Origin: Actinomycetota bacterium
GTDB lineage: Bacteria > Actinomycetota > Actinomycetes > Nanopelagicales > Nanopelagicaceae
Direction: 5' to 3'
DNA: 5,470 nucleotides
Assembly: GCA_947381255.1 (NCBI GenBank)
Contig: CANCUC010000068.1
Span: 1-5,470, forward strand
The notes under the pieces were generated by a model, which was not told where the DNA came from, searched no databases, and saw nothing but the letters and a program-made list of their open reading frames with translations. Position numbers and translations under genes: made by a program. This document shows, piece by piece, positions 1 through 5,470 of this stretch; position 1 is the first letter of the stretch; each line of letters begins with the position of its first letter.

Positions 1-1217
1 AGTCTGGAACCAGCTTCATCAATCAAATCAATTGCCTTATCTGGCAAGAAACGATCTGCGATGTAACGATCCGCAAGAGTTGCTGCAGAGACCAGTGCAG
101 AGTCAGAGATAGAAACCTTATGGTGAGTTTCGTAGCGATCGCGAAGACCTTTAAGGATTTCAATGGTGTGAGTGAGCGTTGGCTCAGCAACTTGAATTGG
201 TTGGAAACGACGCTCAAGAGCCGCATCCTTCTCCAAGTGCTTGCGATACTCATCAAGAGTGGTCGCGCCGATTGTCTGAAGTTCACCGCGAGCGAGCATA
301 GGCTTCAAGATACTTGCAGCATCGATTGCACCTTCTGCAGCTCCAGCACCAACGAGAGTATGAATCTCATCGATGAAGAGAACGATGTCACCACGTGTAC
401 GAATCTCTTTGAGAACCTTCTTCAAACGCTCTTCAAAATCTCCGCGATAACGACTACCGGCAACGAGTGCGCCGAGGTCGAGTGAATAAAGTTGTTTGTC
501 ACGAAGGGTCTCTGGAATATCGCCCTTAACAATCGCTTGGGCTAAGCCTTCTACGATCGCGGTCTTTCCAACTCCAGGCTCACCAATCAAGACCGGGTTG
601 TTCTTAGTGCGACGAGAGAGAACCTGCATGACGCGCTCAATCTCTTTTTCACGGCCAATTACTGGATCAAGCTTTCCTTCACGTGCAGCTTGAGTCAGGT
701 TACGACCAAATTGATCGAGTACTAATGATGTAGTTGGGGTGCCCTCTGCAGGACCACCTTGAGCAACTGCCTCTTTGCCTTGATAGCCAGAGAGAAGTTG
801 AATAACTTGTTGGCGAACGCGATTGAGATCTGCACCAAGCTTTACAAGAACCTGTGCTGCTACTCCCTCACCTTCACGGATGAGACCCAAGAGAATGTGC
901 TCGGTGCCAATGTAATTGTGACCAAGTTGAAGGGCCTCGCGGAGTGATAACTCCAAGACCTTCTTGGCGCGGGGCGTAAATGGGATATGACCTGATGGAG
1001 CCTGCTGCCCCTGTCCGATGATCTCCTCGACCTGCGAGCGCACGGCCTCAAGTGAGATACCAAGTGCCTCTAGGCCTTTAGCGGCGACGCCTTCACCCTC
1101 ATGGATTAAACCAAGGAGGATGTGCTCGGTGCCGATGTAATTGTGGTTGAGCATACGAGCCTCTTCTTGTGCGAGTACTACGACTCGACGAGCTCTATCT
1201 GTAAAGCGCTCAAACAT
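1..1217 (-). CDS. clpC: ATP-dependent Clp protease ATP-binding subunit ClpC (N-terminal 405 residues, cut by left edge)
   Basis: This is a Hsp100/AAA+ unfoldase that in the cytoplasm feeds substrates to the ClpP peptidase. The visible part begins MFERFTDRARRVV and carries two Clp_N repeats (about residues 1-70 and 80-150), each with the motif NYIGTEHILLGLI (from N26 and N101). A linker of about 30 residues leads to the first AAA+ module: Walker A GEPGVGKT at 212-219 (Lys218), Walker B with Asp283-Glu284 in LFIDEIH, and paired arginines 336-337 in ALERRF, where the arginine finger is expected. The reading frame is open to base 1, ending near DEAGSRL, so the middle domain, second AAA+ module and C-terminus lie outside. 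The ATG at 1217 is supported by a good Shine-Dalgarno and by family N-termini. The short linker, and the actinobacterial neighbours, favour ClpC over ClpA or ClpB. It is separated from the upstream operon by 80 bp. I see no frameshift. Confidence 0.96.
   Translation of the reverse strand, partial: MFERFTDRARRVVVLAQEEARMLNHNYIGTEHILLGLIHEGEGVAAKGLEALGISLEAVRSQVEEIIGQGQQAPSGHIPFTPRAKKVLELSLREALQLGHNYIGTEHILLGLIREGEGVAAQVLVKLGADLNRVRQQVIQLLSGYQGKEAVAQGGPAEGTPTTSLVLDQFGRNLTQAAREGKLDPVIGREKEIERVMQVLSRRTKNNPVLIGEPGVGKTAIVEGLAQAIVKGDIPETLRDKQLYSLDLGALVAGSRYRGDFEERLKKVLKEIRTRGDIVLFIDEIHTLVGAGAAEGAIDAASILKPMLARGELQTIGATTLDEYRKHLEKDAALERRFQPIQVAEPTLTHTIEILKGLRDRYETHHKVSISDSALVSAATLADRYIADRFLPDKAIDLIDEAGSR
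895..1145. repeat. Internal direct repeat within clpC (Clp_N duplication)
   Basis: Two 26-base copies, at 895-920 and 1120-1145, differ at a single base and lie exactly 225 bases (75 codons) apart in the same frame. They encode the HNYIGTEHI segment of the two Clp_N repeats. The protein duplication is normal for ClpC. The near-identity at DNA level reflects the same codon choices in both copies. Confidence 0.85.
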
Positions 1218-1223
1218 GGGTGG

Positions 1224-1230
1224 CACCTTC
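1224..1230 (-). promoter_or_regulatory. Ribosome binding site of clpC
   Basis: On the minus strand GAAGGTG lies six bases before the ATG at 1217 and matches the anti-Shine-Dalgarno well. It is the clearest ribosome binding site in the window and fixes the clpC start. The other genes here start at or near the previous stop with weaker sites. Confidence 0.75.
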
Positions 1231-1260
1231 TTTCTGATTACCTTGGATTAGCCTACCTGT

Positions 1261-1286
1261 AACGCCTATTTGCTGAGATTTATGCC
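1261..1286 (-). promoter_or_regulatory. Candidate SigR/SigH-like promoter of clpC
   Basis: Reading the minus strand, GGCAT (1282-1286) is followed after exactly 18 bases by GTT (1261-1263). Actinobacterial SigR/SigH promoters are remembered as GGAAT-18/19 bases-GTT, so this differs at one position of the -35 box. A start about seven bases downstream would give a leader of roughly 35-40 bases before clpC. Clp genes are known heat or thiol-stress targets in related bacteria, which fits. A housekeeping alternative is a TAGGCT -10 (1250-1255), but no good -35 lies ahead of it. The motif is short, so chance is possible. Confidence 0.3.
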
Positions 1287-1297
1287 CCTGGGAAGAG

Positions 1298-1804
1298 CTA
1301 GAGAACTCTCAACATTCGGGTATTTCCTAAGGTATTTGGCTTGACCCGCTCTAGATCCAAGAATTCGGCGATTCCTTCATCGTAGGAGCGCAAAAGTTGC
1401 TGGTAGACCTCTGGTTCAACCGGGGTGCCTTCAATAATCTCAAAGCCATTTCGGCCAAAGAAATCTGTCTCAAAGGTCAGACAGAAAATCCGAGCGACGC
1501 CAATCTCTTTAGCTCGCTCCACAATATTGGAGATGATGGCATTTCCAACACCTTTTCCGCGCATCTTCTCCATCACCGCAACGGTACGAACCTCAGCGAG
1601 GTCCTCCCAGAGGATGTGAAGCGCCCCACAGCCAACGACTTCGCCTTCATATTCGGCGACCGTAAATTCTTGAACGGTCTCATAGAGAGTTACTGTCTCT
1701 TTTGCGAGCAGGCGACGACCAAGAACATAGGTGTCGATAATTGAACGGATCGCCTTGATGTCACTGGTGCGGGCCGGGCGAATTACTAGTTGTGAATCGC
1801 TCAT
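1298..1804 (-). CDS. argA: Amino-acid N-acetyltransferase, stand-alone GNAT-type ArgA
   Basis: The 168-residue protein is a single GNAT domain. It has the acetyl-CoA pyrophosphate-binding loop Arg82-x-x-Gly85-x-Gly87 (RGKGVG) after the beta strand AEVRTVAV. From memory it closely resembles the short N-acetylglutamate synthase of Mycobacterium tuberculosis (Rv2747): shared stretches include TLYE.VQEF, VVGCGALH, LTFET.FF, EGTPV and the C-terminal VKPN.LGN.RML. That family acetylates glutamate (and reportedly glutamine) to start arginine biosynthesis and lacks the amino-acid-kinase domain of classical ArgA. Length matches the short family. The start ATG overlaps the lysS stop as ATGA, with a modest AGAAG site at 1809-1813, which implies translational coupling. 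Substrate is inferred from resemblance; a different amino-acid acetyltransferase cannot be excluded from sequence alone. Confidence 0.85.
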   Translation of the reverse strand: MSDSQLVIRPARTSDIKAIRSIIDTYVLGRRLLAKETVTLYETVQEFTVAEYEGEVVGCGALHILWEDLAEVRTVAVMEKMRGKGVGNAIISNIVERAKEIGVARIFCLTFETDFFGRNGFEIIEGTPVEPEVYQQLLRSYDEGIAEFLDLERVKPNTLGNTRMLRVL

Positions 1805-3300
1805 TGTTCTTCTGGCTTAACAAGTGGGAAGAGAATGGTTTCGCGAATTCCAAGTCCAGTCAGCGCCATGAGCAAACGGTCAACGCCCATACCCATTCCA
1901 CCCATCGGAGGAATTCCATACTCCATGGCACGTAAGAAATCTTCATCGAGGTTCATCGCCTCAACATCACCCTTGGCGCCGAGCGCTGCTTGTTCTACCA
2001 GTCGCTCGCGTTGGATAACTGGGTCGATTAATTCCGAGTAGCCCGTAGCAAGTTCAAAGCCCTCAACGTAGAGATCCCATTTTTCGACCAACCCTGGAGT
2101 TGTGCGATGAGCACGGACGAGAGGCGAGGTATCTACTGGATAACCGCGTACAAATATCGGTTCATTAAGTTGACCTTCGGTGACATGCTCGAAGATCTCT
2201 TCGGCCAATTTTCCAGTAATCCACTTGGGATCAATCTTCATTCCAAGCTTGGTCGCAATTACCTTTAACTCATCTAAAGATGTTTGAGGAGTAACAACTT
2301 CGCCAACACCCTCTGAAATCAAATCAAAGAGATTTGCTTCACGCCATGTGCCACCGAGATCGAGTTCGCGGCCATCGTGGTGGGTTACTACATGTGAACC
2401 GAAGACTGTAAAGGCCGCTTCTTGAATCAAGTCGCGGGTGAGGGTTGCTATGGAATCCCAATCACCGTATGACTGATAAGCCTCAATCATCGCGAACTCA
2501 GGTGAGTGACTTGAATCAGCGCCTTCATTTCGGAAGTTGCGATTAATTTCAAATACCCGCTCAAGCCCTCCAACAACGCAACGCTTGAGGAATAACTCTG
2601 GTGCGATGCGCAAGAAGAGTTCCATATCGTAAGCATTGCTATGAGTCTTAAATGGTCGAGCTGCTGCTCCCCCATGCATAACCTGCAGCATTGGGGTCTC
2701 AACTTCAATAAATTCCCGGTTACTAAATGATTCACGAAGTGACTTCATCACCTGCGGACGAAGGCGCGCGTTGAAGCGTGCTTCAGGGCGAACAATAAGA
2801 TCCACATAACGCATACGAACGCGAGTCTCTTCAGAGAGCGGCTTATGCTCGACAGGAAGTGGTCGCAGCGATTTCGCAGCGAGCTGATAAGTGTTAGCGA
2901 GGATAGAAAGTTCTCCGCGCTTGGAGGTAATGATTTCACCGGTGACGCTTACGAGGTCTCCAAGATCAATATCGCTCTTCCATTGCTCCAATAACTCTGG
3001 ACCTACCTTGTCGAGCGAGAACATCGCCTGAAGTTCTGTTCCATCACCTTCGCGTAGAGTCGCAAAGCAGAGCTTGCCGGTATCGCGCTTGAAAATAACT
3101 CGACCTGAAAGGCTCTCTTGAATACCCGTCGCGACATCAATCGCTAGGTCTGCATGGCGGGCCCGGATCTCTTTGAGTGAGGCGGTGCGGGGAACCGCTA
3201 CTGGGTAAGGCTCTTGCCCCCGAGAGAGGATGGCTGCACGCTTTTCGCGGCGAATCCGTAATTGCTCTGGAAGGTCATCTTCTACGGTCAGATCACTCAT
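1801..3300 (-). CDS. lysS: Lysyl-tRNA synthetase, class II
   Basis: Charges tRNA-Lys with lysine in the cytoplasm. The 499-residue protein (from the ATG at 3300) has the expected layout: an N-terminal DDLPEQLRIRREKR segment, an OB-fold anticodon-binding domain (about 65-145, with GRVIFKRDTGKLCFATL), then the class II catalytic core. Motif 1 includes REFIEVETPML (195-205). Motif 2 begins FRNE at 256-259 and runs into HSPEF. Motif 3 is GMGMGVDR (468-475), followed by the usual LFPLVKP end. Length is close to the E. coli enzyme (about 505). A TTG nine bases upstream (3309) would add Met-Pro-Ile; I prefer the ATG because MSDLTVEDD looks like a natural family N-terminus and neither start has a strong ribosome site. 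It lacks the N-terminal membrane domain of mycobacterial LysX. coaX ends 25 bp upstream and argA overlaps its stop. Confidence 0.96.
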   Translation of the reverse strand: MSDLTVEDDLPEQLRIRREKRAAILSRGQEPYPVAVPRTASLKEIRARHADLAIDVATGIQESLSGRVIFKRDTGKLCFATLREGDGTELQAMFSLDKVGPELLEQWKSDIDLGDLVSVTGEIITSKRGELSILANTYQLAAKSLRPLPVEHKPLSEETRVRMRYVDLIVRPEARFNARLRPQVMKSLRESFSNREFIEVETPMLQVMHGGAAARPFKTHSNAYDMELFLRIAPELFLKRCVVGGLERVFEINRNFRNEGADSSHSPEFAMIEAYQSYGDWDSIATLTRDLIQEAAFTVFGSHVVTHHDGRELDLGGTWREANLFDLISEGVGEVVTPQTSLDELKVIATKLGMKIDPKWITGKLAEEIFEHVTEGQLNEPIFVRGYPVDTSPLVRAHRTTPGLVEKWDLYVEGFELATGYSELIDPVIQRERLVEQAALGAKGDVEAMNLDEDFLRAMEYGIPPMGGMGMGVDRLLMALTGLGIRETILFPLVKPEEQ

Positions 3301-3325
3301 AATCGGCAAGTCTATCGTCTAGCGA

Positions 3326-4114
3326 TTAATCCCCGAATTTCGCATTACGGTCGAAGACCATAGCGAGGCCAAGTAGCGTCAAATCTGGTTCATAACTATC
3401 AATCAATTCGCTAATACCCACTACCAAGGGGGCTAATCCACCGGTTGCTATAACGGTCGTTGCGCCAGCCTCAGGATAGAGGAGCTCCAACTCTTCGATA
3501 ATTCGCTTCACCAATCCATCAACCTGTCCGGCAAATCCATAGATCGTTCCAGATTGCAGGGCTTCAACTGTGTTCTTGCCGATCACCGATTTCGGCTTGA
3601 TGAGTTCGACTTTGCGAAGCTGAGCGGCCCGAGCGGCCAGAGCGTCTACAGATATTTCGATTCCGGGTGCAAGTGCTCCTCCGAGAAACTCTCCCTTAGG
3701 TGAGACCACATCGAGATTTGTAGAAGTTCCAAAGTCAACGACGATACAAGGGCCACTTGATCCAAAGAGGGTGTGGGCAGCCAAGGTATTAACGATGCGA
3801 TCTGCACCAATCTCCTTTGGGTTATCCACTAAGAGAGGAACTCCAGTCTTTATTCCTGGTTCAACAATCGTTACTGGAATATCACTGAAATAACGGGCAA
3901 CCATATTTCGCAATTCGCGAAGGGTTGCTGGAACGGTCGAACAAATCGAAAGACCATCGATCGTTATTCCGTCAAGCAAGGCTCGATATTGAAGCCAAAG
4001 CTCATCTGCCGTATCTCGAGGATCTGTCTTCACTCGCCATGAGTGAATCAGTTTCTCTCCATCAAATGCCCCAAGAACTGTATTTGTATTTCCGACGTCG
4101 ATTGCGAGGAGCAT
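3326..4114 (-). CDS. coaX: Type III pantothenate kinase
   Basis: Phosphorylates pantothenate to 4'-phosphopantothenate with ATP, the first step of CoA synthesis. The 262-residue protein belongs to the acetate/sugar kinase-Hsc70-actin fold. Visible signatures are the N-terminal phosphate loop DVGNTNT (6-12), GADRIVNTLAAH (103-114, with Asp105 the expected catalytic base), the second phosphate motif DFGTST (127-132), GGALAPGI (145-152), and ATGGLAPLV near 224-231. Length fits the family (about 255-275). Type III enzymes need a monovalent cation and escape CoA feedback inhibition; this is family knowledge, not visible here. The ATG follows the nadC TAA without a gap, with only a weak GATGGGA ahead, so translation is probably coupled to nadC. 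The pairing with NAD genes and lysS is typical of actinobacteria. Confidence 0.95.
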   Translation of the reverse strand: MLLAIDVGNTNTVLGAFDGEKLIHSWRVKTDPRDTADELWLQYRALLDGITIDGLSICSTVPATLRELRNMVARYFSDIPVTIVEPGIKTGVPLLVDNPKEIGADRIVNTLAAHTLFGSSGPCIVVDFGTSTNLDVVSPKGEFLGGALAPGIEISVDALAARAAQLRKVELIKPKSVIGKNTVEALQSGTIYGFAGQVDGLVKRIIEELELLYPEAGATTVIATGGLAPLVVGISELIDSYEPDLTLLGLAMVFDRNAKFGD

Positions 4115-4948
4115 TTAATTTCCCATCTTTAGGTCTAAGCCGATATCTAAAACTTTTGCGGAATGTGTGAGCGCACCGATGGCTAGGTAATCAACGCCGG
4201 TTCGTGCATACTCCATTGCAGTTTCGATAGAGATTCCGCCAGATGCTTCCAGCTTTACTCTCCCCGCGACAATTGCGACTGCCTCTGCACAGAGTGCGGG
4301 GGACATATTGTCGAGCAAGATCAAATCTGGTTTGCCTGGAAGAACCTCATGTAATTGTTCGAGGGTATCTACTTCGACCTCGATCTCTTTTCCTGGATAT
4401 TGCGACCGAACGCTCTCAAAGGCCTTAAGAACACCACCAGCGGCAACGATGTGATTATCTTTGACGAGAGCTGCATCTGATAGCGAGAGACGGTGATTCA
4501 CGCCACCGCCAGCAACTACAGCCGCCTTCTCCAACATTCTCCAGCCCGGTGTGGTTTTGCGAGTATCTCTAATCCGACAATTCGTGCCAGCAACTGCATT
4601 TACCCAGCTTCTTGTAAGAGTTGCGATTCCACTTAAATGAGTGAGGAAATTGAGAGTCGTGCGTTCAGCCAACAGTAGTTTTCTAGTGTTTCCGTGTGCA
4701 GTAAGAATTGTTCTTCCAGCAGGGACTTCATCACCATCTCGGACTAACGTAGAAACATCCTCAATTCCTAAGGAATTTAATACCGCGATAGCAACATCAA
4801 TTCCAGCAATCACTCCAGCGCTTCGCGTTACGAAATCGGCGGTGCTCTCCTGATCTAACGGAATTGTTGAGTTTGATGTTATATCTTCGCCTCCATCGAG
4901 ATCTTCGGCGATGGCTAATTCAATTAATTTATTTAGTGCATCGCTCAT
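4115..4948 (-). CDS. nadC: Nicotinate-nucleotide pyrophosphorylase (quinolinate phosphoribosyltransferase)
   Basis: Converts quinolinate and PRPP to nicotinate mononucleotide, CO2 and pyrophosphate, the committed entry into the shared part of NAD synthesis. The 277-residue length is normal. An N-terminal substrate-binding half (AIAEDLDGGEDITS at 13-26) is followed by the alpha/beta barrel. Family landmarks are ERTTLNFL (95-102), RDTRKTTPG (127-135), NHR (151-153), LVKDNHI (161-167), EVEVDTLEQ (190-198), LLDNM (211-215), EASGGI (234-239) and YLAIGALTHS (254-263). Together these provide the arginine, lysine and acidic residues that bind quinolinate and PRPP. The start ATG overlaps the upstream nadB stop as ATGA, and coaX follows its TAA directly, so it sits inside a tightly coupled operon. 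No missing key residues are apparent. Confidence 0.96.
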   Translation of the reverse strand: MSDALNKLIELAIAEDLDGGEDITSNSTIPLDQESTADFVTRSAGVIAGIDVAIAVLNSLGIEDVSTLVRDGDEVPAGRTILTAHGNTRKLLLAERTTLNFLTHLSGIATLTRSWVNAVAGTNCRIRDTRKTTPGWRMLEKAAVVAGGGVNHRLSLSDAALVKDNHIVAAGGVLKAFESVRSQYPGKEIEVEVDTLEQLHEVLPGKPDLILLDNMSPALCAEAVAIVAGRVKLEASGGISIETAMEYARTGVDYLAIGALTHSAKVLDIGLDLKMGN

Positions 4949-5470
4949 TGTGATATCTCAATCTTCTTTGAACTCCAATTACCGGCGAGATCTAGTTGTT
5001 GAATAATCCGCTTCTCCCACTCAACCTTGGTCTCTAGGAAATCACTTCGCCAATGTGAACCTCTAGATTCACATCGCTCCAAGGCAGAACGAACTATCGC
5101 TGTGGCTAAGAAATAGAGGTTGGAGACCTCCCAGGCATCAACTCCTGGTTTCTCCATATGGCGGGTGCCCAGTTGTTGAAGGGTGGCAAGAGTCGCCTTG
5201 AGGCTCTTCTCAGATCTCATCACTCCAGCGCCTTCACTCATCGCTAGTTGTAATGGGATGCGGATGGAGGGATCAAGCAAGATACGCGCCTCCTGTGAAT
5301 CATCGGCCGGATCTGACTGCTCATGCAAGTTAGCCGCGATATGTTCAGAAATTCGAGCGCCGAAAACCAGACCCTCTAGGAGTGAATTAGATGCAAGGCG
5401 ATTTGCTCCATGAGCTCCAGTGCACGCACTCTCACCGCAAACGTAGAGTCCTGGAACTGTGCTCTGACCG
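4945..5470 (-). CDS. nadB: L-aspartate oxidase, C-terminal fragment of 174 residues (cut by right edge)
   Basis: A FAD flavoprotein that oxidises L-aspartate to iminoaspartate, the first step of the bacterial NAD pathway; NadA then makes quinolinate. The open frame continues through the right edge with no start, so only the C-terminal third is seen. The fragment starts with GQSTVPGLYVCGESAC, followed by TGAHGANRLASNSLLEGL, the NadB form of the segment closing the FAD-binding domain and lining the active site. The helical C-terminal domain follows, including AMSEGAGVMRSEKSL and ALERCESRGSHWRSDF, which match the family. Fumarate reductase and succinate dehydrogenase flavoproteins share the fold, but HGANRLASNSLLE and the adjacent nadC favour NadB. 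In relatives I recall proline after HWR.DF; here it is leucine, probably trivial. Starts inside the frame near 5328 are internal. The stop overlaps the nadC start. Confidence 0.94.
   Translation of the reverse strand, partial: GQSTVPGLYVCGESACTGAHGANRLASNSLLEGLVFGARISEHIAANLHEQSDPADDSQEARILLDPSIRIPLQLAMSEGAGVMRSEKSLKATLATLQQLGTRHMEKPGVDAWEVSNLYFLATAIVRSALERCESRGSHWRSDFLETKVEWEKRIIQQLDLAGNWSSKKIEISQ

Larger units (their letters stand above)
1218..1297 (-). other. Intergenic region between argA and clpC
   Basis: This 80-bp stretch is the largest gap in the window. It holds the clpC ribosome site and the possible promoter described separately. I find no convincing terminator for the upstream operon: the short AGAG/CTCT inverted repeat near the argA stop has a two-base loop and no following T run. 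Read-through from argA into clpC is therefore possible. Confidence 0.6.

Noticed and set aside
120..485. Plus-strand open frame of 121 codons
   Set aside because: It lies antisense inside the clpC AAA+ region, which has full family motifs on the minus strand; the product has no recognisable domain.
1251..1268. Direct repeat GCCTA at 1251-1255 and 1264-1268
   Set aside because: Five bases repeated at a 13-base step is expected by chance and does not fit a known operator.
1255..1275. Possible ClgR operator upstream of clpC
   Set aside because: There is a CGCC half-site, but I could not find a matching second half at the remembered spacing of the ClgR palindrome.
1295..1312. Possible terminator after argA
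   Set aside because: The AGAG/CTCT inverted repeat has a two-base loop, a four-base stem and no T run in either direction.
1397..1744. Plus-strand open frame of 115 codons
   Set aside because: It is antisense to the conserved acetyltransferase and shows no family features.
2487..2939. Two minus-strand open frames of 82 and 63 codons
   Set aside because: They are out-of-frame shadows within the lysS catalytic domain.
4945..5328. A separate 127-residue gene starting at a TTG at 5328
   Set aside because: The frame stays open upstream to the window edge and encodes the NadB signature HGANRLASNSLLE, so this is only the tail of nadB.

Overview
The window reads as one run of minus-strand housekeeping genes from an actinobacterium. 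In transcription order (right to left) they are: the 3' part of nadB (L-aspartate oxidase), nadC (quinolinate phosphoribosyltransferase), coaX (type III pantothenate kinase), lysS (class II lysyl-tRNA synthetase), a stand-alone GNAT-type amino-acid N-acetyltransferase of the ArgA kind, and the 5' part of clpC (AAA+ unfoldase). From memory, NAD and CoA genes beside lysS and clpC are a typical actinobacterial arrangement, as in the Mycobacterium panC-panD-coaX-...-lysS-lsr2-clpC1 block. Base composition is close to half G+C in the few lines I counted, low for an actinobacterium. Gaps are tiny. Together these suggest a streamlined, lower-GC lineage; freshwater acI/Nanopelagicales is my best guess, but it is an inference and not proven by the window.

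Layout. Positions 4945-5470 hold the C-terminal part of NadB, cut by the right edge. NadC starts inside the nadB stop (4-bp ATGA overlap). CoaX starts directly after the nadC stop (TAAATG). LysS follows after about 25 bp. The acetyltransferase starts inside the lysS stop (another ATGA overlap). An 80-bp gap (1218-1297) follows, the only intergenic space of any size, and it carries a clear Shine-Dalgarno sequence and a possible promoter for clpC. ClpC then runs off the left edge. No stretch of more than 300 bases lacks a gene. I see no RNA genes, mobile elements, CRISPR arrays or phage-like genes.

Function. nadB and nadC belong to the aspartate route to NAD: aspartate to iminoaspartate, then, after quinolinate synthase (not in the window), quinolinate to nicotinate mononucleotide. 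coaX makes 4'-phosphopantothenate, the first step from pantothenate to CoA. lysS charges tRNA-Lys. The ArgA-like enzyme would start arginine biosynthesis. The overlaps imply one polycistronic message from nadB to argA, with clpC probably also having its own promoter as a stress or proteostasis gene.

I found no evidence of a new biological system. The points most worth a second look are the acetyltransferase gene in the slot where I remember lsr2 in mycobacteria, and a SigR-like promoter candidate ahead of clpC.
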